Positions 27,001 through 36,101 of a stretch of DNA of 64,000 bases are shown one piece after another. Under the pieces are notes generated by a model. The model searched no databases, was not told where the DNA came from, and saw only the letters and a list, made by a program, of their open reading frames with translations. The position numbers and the translations under genes were made by a program. The DNA lies in the NCBI GenBank assembly GCA_013426015.1, contig CP058998.1, forward strand, positions 248,001 to 312,000. Direction: 5' to 3'. The stretch comes from Candidatus Fermentimicrarchaeum limneticum. GTDB taxonomy: Archaea > Micrarchaeota > Micrarchaeia > Burarchaeales > Fermentimicrarchaeaceae. How positions within the stretch are numbered: position 1 is the first letter of the stretch; each line of letters begins with the position of its first letter.

Positions 27001-28841
27001 ATGGATTCTCTTGCGTGGTATAACATCAAATCTCTCAATTGCGATGGGTCGCTTATGACGGTGTATTGTATACCTCTTGACGTGAGATTTGCAGTGAGGT
27101 TTCCATACAACAAAAGCGGGTTCTTCCAGCTCCATCCCCAATTAGGATTAACTGTGAAGTAGCTCGTGTTGTAGAACAGGTAAATCTTCCTCTCGCCTGT
27201 CCCATCAATCCCCTTCAGCTGAAGGTAATCCGTTATCAGCTTAGCTCCGTGCAACTCATAACCACTCCGCATATGGATCTTTACGAATTTTCCGGCATAC
27301 GCGTCAATCTCAATTGGATCACCGGTGTTGTATGACTTATTCTCCCCGAACACTTCATATCCCCAATTTGCTGGGATATTTGACAGTGGGGTGGGTCGCA
27401 TTGTTGTGAAATATGTTGTCGCCCCCCAGGAACCCGGAAAGGTCATTTTTGGAGTCCCAATATTGCTTATGAAATACCCGAAGTCTGTCAACAGATTCAC
27501 ATCTGTGTCTCTTATGGGTTCGTCGTTCGTGTTGTACAAGCAACCTGATATGTCGATCGAACCTTCGCTGCTGACATTCGCGGGACCGTTATTCCAGAGC
27601 TCAAGTCTGCCGAGGCTTGGGACGAATAGCAGATTGGTTGAATTCCAAACCCCGATTGTCCTTGCCACGAGCCTGCCAACGTGCGTTAGGTTAGAGGAGA
27701 AGTTCACGTGGGCAACTCCATTAAGGTCAGTCACAGTAGTAGTCGGCTCAACAACGGAGTTGGCGTCACTCCTCAGCATCACGCCTATTGATGGAACAGG
27801 ATTTCCGCTCGAGTTATGCACCGTCACATTAACTTCGTAAAGACTCCCAGCAGCAGCGAGTTCCGGGTACCAGCTGAAGAGTACGGTTCCATTCGGTGGA
27901 GACGAGTTGACCTGGACGACCACAATTGCAGTTGCATTCGGTCCGCATGTTGACGCATTGAGCACTACCTGCCCCTCCACTCGGGAACTGTAAGTCGCCT
28001 TAGCTTCACCACTTGAGTTCGTGACGCTGCTGTTAGCAGCCAAATCATCTGCTATGAGCAAATCCGTATCCTTGAAACCGTCAGTTCTGTCAAATATGAC
28101 GGTTGCACCTTCAGCAAACATCCCGTCCGGATAGAAAGCGGTTGCAATCAGTTTCGTGTCCTGACACTGTTCGACGGGGTTGGGATCCGCGGTGAGAGTG
28201 AGGCGTGAAACCGGGCAGTCCGGGCAGCAGTTCGTGGGATTCTCGCCAAGAACGTAGTCGCATATCCCGTCCCCGCATGCGTAGAGGGTGGGCACTGCGG
28301 GTTCCATTGGAGTCCTTATGCCCCCGCTTACTGTGTACTCCGGAGCACCGGTGCAGTTGCCAGTTTTGGCATAACCTGGAATGGCATTGCAGTTTCTGTA
28401 CCTGATTGTCAGCCTGAAGTCAAGGTTTTTTCCAATATCAGGGATCACATCATTGTCCGGTATGAATATGACGCACGACAGCGGAGTTCCTGCCTTTATT
28501 GGGTACGCAATTGGATAGCAGGTGCCGTTGTACTGCGTCTTGCCTATCTTACCGATATTCTCCACCTCAAGCGTAGTGGAGTTGGCTGGGAATAGTATAT
28601 CATACCCCAGTCCGTTCACAATCCTGTAGACGAGGACCATGCTCGCGCCATTCGGGGCATACCCGAAGCGGTAGGTCCTGCAGCTCATCGTGGGTGTTAT
28701 ATTGCAGTATGGTGGAAGCCAGTTCGGCAGGTTGAGGTAACCCAGTGAGTACATTATTATAACCACAACTAGTATGAGAAGCACAACCCATCCATAGACA
28801 GTGAGAAGCTCTACCGCAGTCTGAGCCTTTCTGCCCCTCAT
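24012..28841 (-). CDS. Giant surface protein with pilin-type signal and Ig-like repeats, copy A
   Basis: From ATG 28841 (1609 residues) the N-terminus is RGRKAQTAVELLTVYGW followed by a long hydrophobic helix, a class III prepilin signal with Ala-Gln cleavage. A beta-rich head with paired Cys follows, then CGDGICD...CCPDC near residue 200. The rest is a series of Big/invasin-like Ig-fold domains (strands such as LTADPNPV, IIIDPLP, ILIDASPKEAYADG, MTANPDTIDGDG) with a Cys-rich EGF-like insert and dozens of N-glycosylation sequons. ATG 28865 is rejected because a TATA-like CTTATAAAT overlaps it and points to a start at 28841. Most likely a pilus-associated or surface adhesin. Confidence 0.8.
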   Translation of the reverse strand: MRGRKAQTAVELLTVYGWVVLLILVVVIIMYSLGYLNLPNWLPPYCNITPTMSCRTYRFGYAPNGASMVLVYRIVNGLGYDILFPANSTTLEVENIGKIGKTQYNGTCYPIAYPIKAGTPLSCVIFIPDNDVIPDIGKNLDFRLTIRYRNCNAIPGYAKTGNCTGAPEYTVSGGIRTPMEPAVPTLYACGDGICDYVLGENPTNCCPDCPVSRLTLTADPNPVEQCQDTKLIATAFYPDGMFAEGATVIFDRTDGFKDTDLLIADDLAANSSVTNSSGEAKATYSSRVEGQVVLNASTCGPNATAIVVVQVNSSPPNGTVLFSWYPELAAAGSLYEVNVTVHNSSGNPVPSIGVMLRSDANSVVEPTTTVTDLNGVAHVNFSSNLTHVGRLVARTIGVWNSTNLLFVPSLGRLELWNNGPANVSSEGSIDISGCLYNTNDEPIRDTDVNLLTDFGYFISNIGTPKMTFPGSWGATTYFTTMRPTPLSNIPANWGYEVFGENKSYNTGDPIEIDAYAGKFVKIHMRSGYELHGAKLITDYLQLKGIDGTGERKIYLFYNTSYFTVNPNWGWSWKNPLLLYGNLTANLTSRGIQYTVISDPSQLRDLMLYHARESIIISVNGYFPKDIWACESNGGIPKIFFERGGIQIHTGDWEYYYALDLNDTYDGLLTCGESGGDWVFGWRTAGYYSHWVTPVKMNTSTTTKTYGDGCFTTATSHPLLRSSTPGIATIGASYLSISNSTLAEFGTKHCSDGTPDETCSSTKPLYCINGYLAKRCDMGCGCPDEDNQLCDTATGECVDKPAAIILTVRTFNGTGTQLPNDGYTRLQVIAQVYDQMGVLLNDVLVEWRSEGVLIPDVLCSRTTDYPPGCGDSSALPSPQHPRAAAYVTSNGSWFGTANITVNVTTGPYTFTNTTNITVYNNQGEVGNTRWREIGATLLPADNYTNTSLCFSTFGMNDSALGNVQVCFNSTRGTFGNGLSKQCLPSEEYGKLCAMLKSSTPGIANVTVNITNGTGSFIRYLPTNVTFYPIPTSIVINFSKNPVAPCAKCSTSSTVINATFRNATGAPIAGIPYVYFTIPYHRGAGDPYDWDQYPLVWRGSGYVETSWWQSWASLRPGWNPAYSNCDTVSGTPSQVTHTWCSNITLTDGSSYANFSPVYPPGLYAVNVSTWYRCTGEPFSPENCLSSVSSQSILNVSPIPQKIIIDPLPIIKPDYSDVVNATATVYGSDGNPLRSVFYYAEIYPMYTVSHTHNSAWWSDTNSSGRGVLLNIYSDVSGIFNLTFWSYYYNISGWVRVENSTLLVFGPNITTILIDASPKEAYADGVFVSNITITLLDSNGERMANAKLCIEPPSIGGVGCCDDSGCGCYNVRADGNGQYKTYIYSSTIGDANFSAHVHYGNGTDTPALYNSTNVTFKPPPAIATMTANPDTIDGDGVNRSLITARFMDSDNNPTPRISVRCNVSDDTVFFPTTGLVTDNNGEVRTNLSALSDPATIMCWYAGATLLVTSKNVTVALVTRPNNVRVNVTAEPATTTLGSKILVIANVTNYTTGEAMQTTPVSFNTSYGGVLENNLAVTNSSGLAAVNVTALGVGRIFVKANVSGDFGVVGIEYT

Positions 28842-28878
28842 CAGATGTATTGGAATTGTTTTCATTTATAAGCCTTAT

Positions 28879-28912
28879 TCATTGGTCTTTTGCTATCCTT
28901 CCAAACTTCGAG
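28879..28912 (-). pseudogene. 3' fragment of dcd (dCTP deaminase)
   Basis: These 34 bases encode the C-terminal SKFGRIAKDQ of dCTP deaminase and match 35008-35041. They mark the right breakpoint of unit A and show that the duplication once ended inside dcd. Confidence 0.85.
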
Positions 28913-28918
28913 CGAGTA

Positions 28919-28980
28919 ACTGCATGCTTTCCGGCTACAACGCTGACGAGCTAGGGGTATGCAGGCTCTCCACAGTCTGA
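28919..28980 (+). pseudogene. 3' fragment of the upstream lipoprotein gene
   Basis: These 62 bases are identical to 23056-23117, the end of the lipoprotein gene including its stop. They are the left end of unit B, lying next to the dcd fragment with a six-base CGAGTA junction. Confidence 0.85.
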
Positions 28981-29032
28981 CCTCCAGAAACACTAATTTA
29001 ATATACCTGCCCGTAATATACTCGGTGGATCG

Positions 29033-29896
29033 ATGAGGAAGGAAGCAATAGCGCTCTTGTTGGTCGTGGTCATAGTTGCTGCTTTCTGGTTCTTCACCAG
29101 ACCGAACGAGGAAGAGGTGAAGTGCCCTTCAACATGCAAATATGGTTGTATCCTTGGCACGGCGCAATGCAGGGAGCCACCACCGCTCGTATGTCCCTCA
29201 ACCTGCAAGCTTGGCTGCAAGCCTGGAACCGATGAATGCGTCCAGGAAGTCGTTGTACTCAAAACGAAATCCGTTGTAGAATGCGGCGTCCTGACAGCCA
29301 ATTCCACCATGATTTCAAATGTTTCGTCGGACAGCACCTGCTTCGTGATAGGCACCGACAATACGACACTGGATTGCGGATGGCATAAAATAACGGGAAG
29401 GAAGGCGGCGGAATCATACGCAATTAGGATAAAGAACAGGAATAATGTAACAATTAAGAACTGCATCATTGAGGATTACTCATCCGGGATATCCATTGAC
29501 TCTTCGTCAAATGTTCATCTCTCCAATATAATGGTAGAAGACAGCACTGGGAGCGGAATCTCGGTGATTTCCTCGGCTGATGTCTATATTGAAAAGGTGT
29601 CCTCATCAAAAAACACTATTGCAGGAGTTGACTTGGTGTCAAGCAGCTCTATCATACTTAGCAGAAACTCACTCTTCAATAATTACATAGGTGTTTCAGC
29701 GAAAAATTCCAACTTTTCAGAATTCTTCTATAACACAATTTGCTCAAATAACTTTACTGATGTAGACTGTGAAAATTCCGGGATACTTGGCGAAAAGGAA
29801 AACTCCTGCGGCGAATCCCAGTGCAGCATTGAATGTATTCCTTGTGATCCTCCCTTACCTGGGCATGTGAATTCGTCTGAAATTCCCGAGGAGTAG
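29033..29896 (+). CDS. Membrane-anchored right-handed beta-helix protein, copy B
   Basis: The layout equals copy A: a membrane helix at residues 6-22, two modules CP-x2-C-x2-GC-x2-GT-x2-C, then a PbH1-type beta-helix (for example NVTIKNCIIEDYSSGISIDSS) to about residue 245 and a C-terminal Cys cluster (CGESQCSIECIPC). The first nine bases after the ATG and a 74-base block over the second Cys module are identical to copy A, while the beta-helix part has diverged strongly. It is tail-to-tail with the second giant adhesin, seven bases apart. Confidence 0.75.
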   Translation: MRKEAIALLLVVVIVAAFWFFTRPNEEEVKCPSTCKYGCILGTAQCREPPPLVCPSTCKLGCKPGTDECVQEVVVLKTKSVVECGVLTANSTMISNVSSDSTCFVIGTDNTTLDCGWHKITGRKAAESYAIRIKNRNNVTIKNCIIEDYSSGISIDSSSNVHLSNIMVEDSTGSGISVISSADVYIEKVSSSKNTIAGVDLVSSSSIILSRNSLFNNYIGVSAKNSNFSEFFYNTICSNNFTDVDCENSGILGEKENSCGESQCSIECIPCDPPLPGHVNSSEIPEE

Positions 29897-29903
29897 ATTA
29901 AAC

Positions 29904-32900
29904 TCAGCCAGTAGCGTTGTATCCCAGAGGCGGGTCTATCACTCCCCAATCACCGCTCACATTAGCCTTGACAAATATGCTGCCGACCCCCCATGCAGTG
30001 ACGTTCACCGATGCATTCCCATTCCCGTTTTTGGTCACTGCCGTTGTCCTGTTGCAGCCGCAATCATCGAACTTACCACCGTAACTGGTCATAAAGGTAA
30101 CAATGGTGCCGTCGGCAACTGGATTTCCGGTTGCCTTGTTCTTAACAATCGCACTGACCAAAATGTAATTGTTGAATTTGGCATCAGTGCGGTTTGAGGA
30201 CATAGAAATATTGTATGTTCCTGTCTGCGAAACGTCGGAAACATCAATATTCTTTTGACCATACGCCCAGGTCAGGTAGTAGCATGATATCCTTGCCGGG
30301 GGCGGGTTCTCTATGGAGGACAAATTGGTGTAGACCTTTCCGTTAATGTCTGTTATCAGCCCGCTTGCGGGGAAGAATACCGTTTTCTCGCTTGTGCTGC
30401 ATACGACATTCAATCCCGGGGCAGGAGTATCCGTGCCGTCCGTGCTGTTATAGTATACCAATGTCACGTTGATTCGGGACATGCTAATGCCGTCACTGCC
30501 AATCGTGCCTGGGTTTGCGGTTATGATAAATTTGTTCGGAGGCGGTTTGAACGTAGCATTAGTAGAATTTTGAAGCTTCTTCCAGCTGGTTCCGTCTGAA
30601 TACTCCACGTAAGCAGAGACATTTGAATCCCCAGTTGATGAAGAGGTAATGCTAACCTTGTATACTCCGCTAACATCCGTCTTGCCGGTGCAACTGGTGC
30701 AGCCAGTGCCTCTGCAGCAGTCCAGCTGCCCTATGGTAGGCCAGAGTATAGTGACAGAGACATTCGGCATCCTGTCCCCGTTTGAATCGAAGACCGTGAC
30801 AGTTATGTTTGAGAAAGAAACACCATCGCCATAAACTGCGTTCGGAGATGCATTGACGATAATTGTGCTGACGTTAGGCCCGCAGAACAGTTTTGTTGAG
30901 TTGGAAACTGTAACCCACTGACTTGGAAAGGCGCCGGAGATGCTTGAATTATAGTAATAAGTTTCAAACGTCAAAGTGTAATTTCCGGAAATATTGCATG
31001 TAACATCCCTCAAAGCTGCTCTTCCGGAAGAGTTTGTATACCAACTATAGATATCCCCTTCCTGACCGGTCAGCCAGTACCTCCTGTTGTCCATATCCTT
31101 AAACATCATGCACTTGCCAGCGGTTTTATCACATGGTTGGACATAAGCCCGGTAAAACACAGCTTCAAGTGGATTGTTATCCCTGCCATAAATTGTTGCA
31201 TTAATGGTCTTTTTGTCCCGGTTATCAGGCTTAATCTGGCTTGGGGCGTCTATTATTATCCTCTTTTGTATTGGTGATATGTCAAGCATCGTAGTAACAT
31301 TTGATACACTCAACTCGCAAACAGCTGGTGAATACGGTTCATCATCGCATCTGTAATATGTAGCTACAGTTAGATTATATGCACCAGGTGGGTATGTTGG
31401 GGTGAAATTCGAATGAGCAGTCCCAGTGCTATCGGTTGTGGCGCTACAGGTATTATTTGTAAGTAAAGTGCTCCTGCAGTTCCCTCCTGGTTCGTCACCA
31501 TAGTCAACATACGATGGTATCAATTTCTCCCAAGCACTCGACCACCACCATGGGTCGACAAGCCCGTGTTGCCACCACATTATTGAAGATGGATGATCTC
31601 CTCCTATCTTAGGAATTGCAAAATATACGTAGGGTATGGGTGTAATAGGACTTCCGCTTGAATTTCTGAATGTCGCGTTTATCTTCATTATTGAAGAAGT
31701 GCATTTCGGGTAATTGGCTTTTTCGCATGGGGCCGAAACTTGCGGGTCCAATTTGATTTCAATAGAACTTGGGATCTGATAGAATGTTATGTTCTTGTAC
31801 ATCCAGAACGTAGTATTAATCAAGATGCCGCCCGTGAAATTCTCAATCAGGGCACTAACATTGGCCTGGCCGAATCTATCAGATTTCAGCTGTATGCACA
31901 TCTCTCCGTATTGATCCGTGTGAAGCAGTCCATCAGTGGCAGTGCAGTACAGGTTTTTGCCGTTGTTGAATGTCCCCAGTGTCGTATTGAAGCATAGGCT
32001 GATGTTCCCCAATGCGCTGTCGTTGAGGTTGTAAGCCGCAACGCACATTGTGGCGTTGGTGTAGTTATCAGCAGGCAGTAGTGTCGGTGATACGTCTCTC
32101 CATCTTCTGTTACCGATGCTCTTATTGGCTTCATAGACTATAATGTCAGTGTGATTTTCGACGATGAATCCGCTCATGTTAACTCTTGCGGTAACATTCG
32201 CCAATCCCACCCAGTTCTCGTTTGACTTTACATACACCACTGCTCTTGGATCCACAGGTGAAGGCTGCGCCGAGTGATCACCGCAGCCATAAGAGGTTTT
32301 ATTTTTGTCAACAGAAGGAATGCACGTGTCCCATCTGTCTATAACCACACCATTGCTCTCCCACTGCACTTCATAACCTTCTTTCGGGTTCATACTCTGA
32401 TCCAATACTTGCGCGATTACCTGCAGCCGGGTGTAGTTGTCATTTGGTATGGTGCTGCCAGTGCCGTTAAACGTCCTTAGATAAAGGAGTATCCCGCCAG
32501 GCTTCTCAACACATTCCCCTGTGGTTTTGTCGCAAAGATGTGTGCCATCGCAGTCACATACTTGGCATCTCGGGACGATGCTGCCGCTTATGCAATATTC
32601 GCCGAGTGGGTGCGGCTGGACGCACGTCTCATTTTCAACTGTGCTGGAGCAGTTCCTGCGCACAAACTCCACGCGCGTGGAATTGGAAAAAGATGTTCGC
32701 TCTAAAGTTGCGGTTATATCAGCATATCCTAATCGGTCAGAAAAGAGGAGTGGATGCTCGCTGGAAGCATCAAAGCATCCATTGGGGGACCACGTCTCCA
32801 CGATTACCGTATCATTCCTCGCGGCTGGATTCACTCTTGACGTCCCAACCCAGCCGGTGGAGGTGTACCAGCCAAAGATATTGTTGCTTGCCTCAGCACC

Positions 32901-34970
32901 ATCCTGGTTCTGTGGACTTATGCAGTTGTTATGCCTCTGGTTATCTCCTGGAAACTGTTCGTACAGCGGAAATCCGAATATCCAATTGCCCGTATGGGCA
33001 AGGACGCCTCCTCTCTGGAAGAATTTTTTGGCATTGCCTCCATCTGCTTCGCAATCGTATATCTCAGCCGGGAGCTGCCCGTTAGCTGAGATGACGATGC
33101 TCTTGTTGGCATTGTTGAGCATTATGTCAAGTAAAACATCCGGGTCGCCTATTACCACAGGGTCCGTCTTGATTATTCCCGTGGGAGGAGTGTTATTTAG
33201 GTATATTGTGAGATTCCCGTAGAACGTCCTTGCATTGACCCACTCGATATTGCAGGAAGGCTCATAGCTAAGATTATAGAATATGTAAACAGTCCTGTCT
33301 CCGTTTTCTATAGCCGTCTTGTACTTCAGATTGACGTAATCCGCGATGAACTTTGCCCTATCTCGCTCCTTCCTTGATGAACTCCCCATGTACGACATGA
33401 AGACTTTGCCGGCGTAGGCATCAAACTCAATCGGGTCGGCAATCCGCTGCATGCCATGCGAACCGCCATTCGCGCTGCCGTTGTAGCCGAATACCTCATA
33501 GCTCATGGCATCATTTTCCACCCTGTCCAAAAGTGCCGGCAGCGAGCTATTGAAGGGTACCAGGTCAGGCAACTTCTGGTTGCCCTTGTAACTCAGGAAA
33601 TAACCCCAGTCAGTTGTAAGAGTCAAATACCTCTCGTTCAACGGGGTGTTCTCTACGTCGTACAGGCAGCCGTATATATGGAAGACCCCTTCGCTTCCCA
33701 GCTCACCATTCCCATCTGAGAACAGGATGATCCTCCCTGGTGCAGGTCCGAAGTCTATATTTGTTGCATTCCAGATTCCAACTGACCTTGCTGTAATCCT
33801 CCCCACATGGGTTTTGTTTGACGAGAAATTAAGGCGAAGGACACCGCTGGCATCCGTAATGCCGAACTTTGGTTCAACAGCAGAGTAGCCGTCCGCCCTG
33901 AGGTATACGGCTGCATTCGGGACTACGTCCCCTGTGTTGTTATACACTGTTACGTTTACATCGTAATATCCTCCTGCGGGAACAACCTCAGATGGATAGT
34001 AAGTAAATACAATCGTTCCATTTGGCGGTGCAGGCCAGACAGTTATCCTCAGCGTCGTGTTTGCATTCGGTCCGCAGCTTGACGCGTTGAGTACGATATC
34101 ACCAGTAATGGCCGAGCTGTAGTTAGCTCCTGCTTCTCCAGTAGAGTTGACAGTACTGCTGTTTATCGCGGCATTCTCCACTTCCAGATAATCCGAATCG
34201 TTCCAGCCAACAACCCTGTCAAATATCACAGTTGCATTCGCAGCCGGCGACCCGTCTATATATTTTGTAGTTGCAACCAATTCTGTGATGAGGTATTGAT
34301 CAACAGGGTTGGGAATTGCTTTAAGGCTCAGACTTGAAACAGGGCAGTCCGGGCAGCAGTTCGTAGGATTCTCGCCAAGAACATAGTCGCATATCCCGTC
34401 CCCGCATGCGTAGAGGGTGGGCACTGCGGGTTCCATTGGAGTCCTTATGCCCCCGCTTACTGTGTACTCCGGAGCACCGGTGCAGTTGCCAGTTTTGGCA
34501 TAACCTGGAATGGCATTGCAGTTTCTGTACCTGATTGTCAGCCTGAAGTCAAGGTTTTTTCCAATATCAGGGATCACATCATTGTCCGGTATGAATATGA
34601 CGCACGACAGCGGAGTTCCTGCCTTTATTGGGTACGCAATTGGATAGCAGGTGCCGTTGTACTGCGTCTTGCCTATCTTACCGATATTCTCCACCTCAAG
34701 CGTAGTGGAGTTGGCTGGGAATAGTATATCATACCCCAGTCCGTTCACAATCCTGTAGACGAGGACCATGCTCGCGCCATTCGGGGCATACCCGAAGCGG
34801 TAGGTCCTGCAGCTCATCGTGGGTGTTATATTGCAGTATGGTGGAAGCCAGTTCGGCAGGTTGAGGTAACCCAGTGAGTACATTATTATAACCACAACTA
34901 GTATGAGAAGCACAACCCATCCATAGACAGTGAGAAGCTCTACCGCAGTCTGAGCCTTTCTGCCCCTCAT
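29904..34970 (-). CDS. Giant surface protein with pilin-type signal and Ig-like repeats, copy B
   Basis: From ATG 34970 it has 1688 residues. The first roughly 210 residues, including the class III signal (RGRKAQTAVELL), the head domain and the CGDGICD...CCPDC module, are identical to copy A. The remainder is collinear but diverged: Big/invasin-like domains, a central domain (KSIVISANGQLPAEIYDCEA, FFQRGGVLAHTGNW) shared with copy A, an EGF-like Cys insert (CQVCDCDGTHLCDKTTGEC) and further Ig-like domains. There are very many NxS/T sequons. The TATA-like CTTATAAA at about 34994-35001 makes ATG 34970 a leaderless start. Probably a pilus-assembled or membrane-anchored adhesin. Confidence 0.8.
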   Translation of the reverse strand: MRGRKAQTAVELLTVYGWVVLLILVVVIIMYSLGYLNLPNWLPPYCNITPTMSCRTYRFGYAPNGASMVLVYRIVNGLGYDILFPANSTTLEVENIGKIGKTQYNGTCYPIAYPIKAGTPLSCVIFIPDNDVIPDIGKNLDFRLTIRYRNCNAIPGYAKTGNCTGAPEYTVSGGIRTPMEPAVPTLYACGDGICDYVLGENPTNCCPDCPVSSLSLKAIPNPVDQYLITELVATTKYIDGSPAANATVIFDRVVGWNDSDYLEVENAAINSSTVNSTGEAGANYSSAITGDIVLNASSCGPNANTTLRITVWPAPPNGTIVFTYYPSEVVPAGGYYDVNVTVYNNTGDVVPNAAVYLRADGYSAVEPKFGITDASGVLRLNFSSNKTHVGRITARSVGIWNATNIDFGPAPGRIILFSDGNGELGSEGVFHIYGCLYDVENTPLNERYLTLTTDWGYFLSYKGNQKLPDLVPFNSSLPALLDRVENDAMSYEVFGYNGSANGGSHGMQRIADPIEFDAYAGKVFMSYMGSSSRKERDRAKFIADYVNLKYKTAIENGDRTVYIFYNLSYEPSCNIEWVNARTFYGNLTIYLNNTPPTGIIKTDPVVIGDPDVLLDIMLNNANKSIVISANGQLPAEIYDCEADGGNAKKFFQRGGVLAHTGNWIFGFPLYEQFPGDNQRHNNCISPQNQDGAEASNNIFGWYTSTGWVGTSRVNPAARNDTVIVETWSPNGCFDASSEHPLLFSDRLGYADITATLERTSFSNSTRVEFVRRNCSSTVENETCVQPHPLGEYCISGSIVPRCQVCDCDGTHLCDKTTGECVEKPGGILLYLRTFNGTGSTIPNDNYTRLQVIAQVLDQSMNPKEGYEVQWESNGVVIDRWDTCIPSVDKNKTSYGCGDHSAQPSPVDPRAVVYVKSNENWVGLANVTARVNMSGFIVENHTDIIVYEANKSIGNRRWRDVSPTLLPADNYTNATMCVAAYNLNDSALGNISLCFNTTLGTFNNGKNLYCTATDGLLHTDQYGEMCIQLKSDRFGQANVSALIENFTGGILINTTFWMYKNITFYQIPSSIEIKLDPQVSAPCEKANYPKCTSSIMKINATFRNSSGSPITPIPYVYFAIPKIGGDHPSSIMWWQHGLVDPWWWSSAWEKLIPSYVDYGDEPGGNCRSTLLTNNTCSATTDSTGTAHSNFTPTYPPGAYNLTVATYYRCDDEPYSPAVCELSVSNVTTMLDISPIQKRIIIDAPSQIKPDNRDKKTINATIYGRDNNPLEAVFYRAYVQPCDKTAGKCMMFKDMDNRRYWLTGQEGDIYSWYTNSSGRAALRDVTCNISGNYTLTFETYYYNSSISGAFPSQWVTVSNSTKLFCGPNVSTIIVNASPNAVYGDGVSFSNITVTVFDSNGDRMPNVSVTILWPTIGQLDCCRGTGCTSCTGKTDVSGVYKVSITSSSTGDSNVSAYVEYSDGTSWKKLQNSTNATFKPPPNKFIITANPGTIGSDGISMSRINVTLVYYNSTDGTDTPAPGLNVVCSTSEKTVFFPASGLITDINGKVYTNLSSIENPPPARISCYYLTWAYGQKNIDVSDVSQTGTYNISMSSNRTDAKFNNYILVSAIVKNKATGNPVADGTIVTFMTSYGGKFDDCGCNRTTAVTKNGNGNASVNVTAWGVGSIFVKANVSGDWGVIDPPLGYNATG

Positions 34971-35007
34971 CAGATGTATTGGAATTGTTTTCATTTATAA
35001 GCCTTAT

Positions 35008-35520
35008 TCATTGGTCTTTTGCTATCCTTCCAAACTTCGAGTATGGTTTGCTCGTATCGCTTTTCAGCTCCTCAAAAATAACTTGGCTGACCCTCATCCC
35101 AGCGCTTATTTTTATGCTGTTCTGTGACAGATTCACTATCTCGAGAATCTGGTGGTTCTCTGAACCAGGCTGGATGAAACTGCTGGTCACGTGTATGGCA
35201 AGGCCGAGCCTCGCGAAGCTGCTCCTGCCCTCCAGCCTACCGGCAATATTCGAAGGGAGTTCAATCCTTTCCAGCGTTTTTCCAAGCACCATCTCCCCAG
35301 GCTTCAGCTCAATTTCTTCGGCGTTGAAGTGTTCCATGGCTTCCTTGAAACCAATTTTTGAAAGGTCAATCTCACTGCCAGTTTTTTTGGGCTTCCAGAA
35401 TTCGTTGCTTAGCGTCAGGTCAACGGAGGCAGGCCCGATCTGCTCCTCCCGCGGAACTGGCGTTATCCTTATAACCCCGTTCTTCAGATGACGGCGTATG
35501 TCCGTGTCGGATAGTATCAT
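35008..35520 (-). CDS. dcd: dCTP deaminase
   Basis: Converts dCTP to dUTP (in some archaea directly to dUMP) for thymidylate synthesis. The family features are present: ASVDLTLSNEF at the N-terminus, the GRSSFARLGL loop with Ser100/Ser101 and Arg104, SSFIQPGSENHQILEI with the catalytic Glu127, and GMRVSQVIFEEL near the end. At 170 residues it is of normal length. A TATA-like GGATTTATATAC about 30 bases upstream of ATG 35520 is on the minus strand. Its last 34 bases are repeated at the end of unit A. Confidence 0.92.
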   Translation of the reverse strand: MILSDTDIRRHLKNGVIRITPVPREEQIGPASVDLTLSNEFWKPKKTGSEIDLSKIGFKEAMEHFNAEEIELKPGEMVLGKTLERIELPSNIAGRLEGRSSFARLGLAIHVTSSFIQPGSENHQILEIVNLSQNSIKISAGMRVSQVIFEELKSDTSKPYSKFGRIAKDQ

Positions 35521-35624
35521 GCAAACACCACATTGCTATTTGGAAGCAGTATATAAATCCTTTTTCACAACTGGGATAAGTTTTAATACCACAACCTACA
35601 ATCTGTAATTGCGGAGTGTTTGAT

Positions 35625-36101
35625 ATGAGGAAGGCGCAGTCGGCAATGGAATACCTGTCAACATACAGCTGGATGCTGCTCATACTGATTATCGTGGTAG
35701 GGGTTCTCGTCTATATGGGTGCATTAAACCCCCCCTCACCACCGTCCTGCGTGTTTCCGTCAAATTTTGTCTGCAGGGGATGGAAGCTGACAACCGACGG
35801 GAACCTGACCATTGACATGTATCAGAATACAGGCCATATCATAAACGTAAAGGGGGTAAACTGCACAAAGAATCCCCCCAGTGTAAACCCTATGCTCACC
35901 GCAGTTGATGTTCTCATAAGGAACAGCGACCATGAGAGAATCGCTAACGGGACAAACATCCAGTGCTTAGATGCGTCCGGAGCCGTAATGCCCGGCAATA
36001 TCGGTTCAACATACTCCGGAAAACTTCTCATATACTACATTGAGAACGACACGGCAGTGCCGCACCTCATTGTGGGGAGCATCACGGCACGTTACGAGTA
36101 G
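35625..36101 (+). CDS. Pilin-like protein with class III signal peptide
   Basis: ATG 35625 gives MRKAQSAMEYLSTYSWMLLI, with Ala-Gln cleavage and Glu at +5, close to the signal of the giant adhesins (RKAQTAVELL). The 158-residue protein has a 100-residue beta-rich head containing four Cys and several sequons. Start 35616 is rejected as it would lengthen the leader. A TATA-like GTTTTAATACC lies upstream. It overlaps the convergent gene by ten bases. Confidence 0.82.
   Translation: MRKAQSAMEYLSTYSWMLLILIIVVGVLVYMGALNPPSPPSCVFPSNFVCRGWKLTTDGNLTIDMYQNTGHIINVKGVNCTKNPPSVNPMLTAVDVLIRNSDHERIANGTNIQCLDASGAVMPGNIGSTYSGKLLIYYIENDTAVPHLIVGSITARYE

Larger units (their letters stand above)
23056..28912. 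repeat. Tandem duplication, unit A
   Basis: Unit A runs from the 3' end of the lipoprotein gene through the beta-helix protein gene and the giant adhesin gene to the last 34 bases of a dcd copy. It is collinear with unit B (28919-35041), from which it is separated by six bases. At both ends the two units are identical: 127 bases on the left (23056-23182 and 28919-29045) and 658 bases on the right (28255-28912 and 34384-35041). A 74-base block at 23293-23366 also matches exactly. The interior is clearly diverged. Confidence 0.9.
28919..35041. repeat. Tandem duplication, unit B
   Basis: Second unit of the tandem duplication described at 23056-28912. It contains the second beta-helix protein and the second giant adhesin and ends in the intact dcd gene. 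It is longer than unit A by about 270 bases because of insertions in the adhesin gene. Confidence 0.9.
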
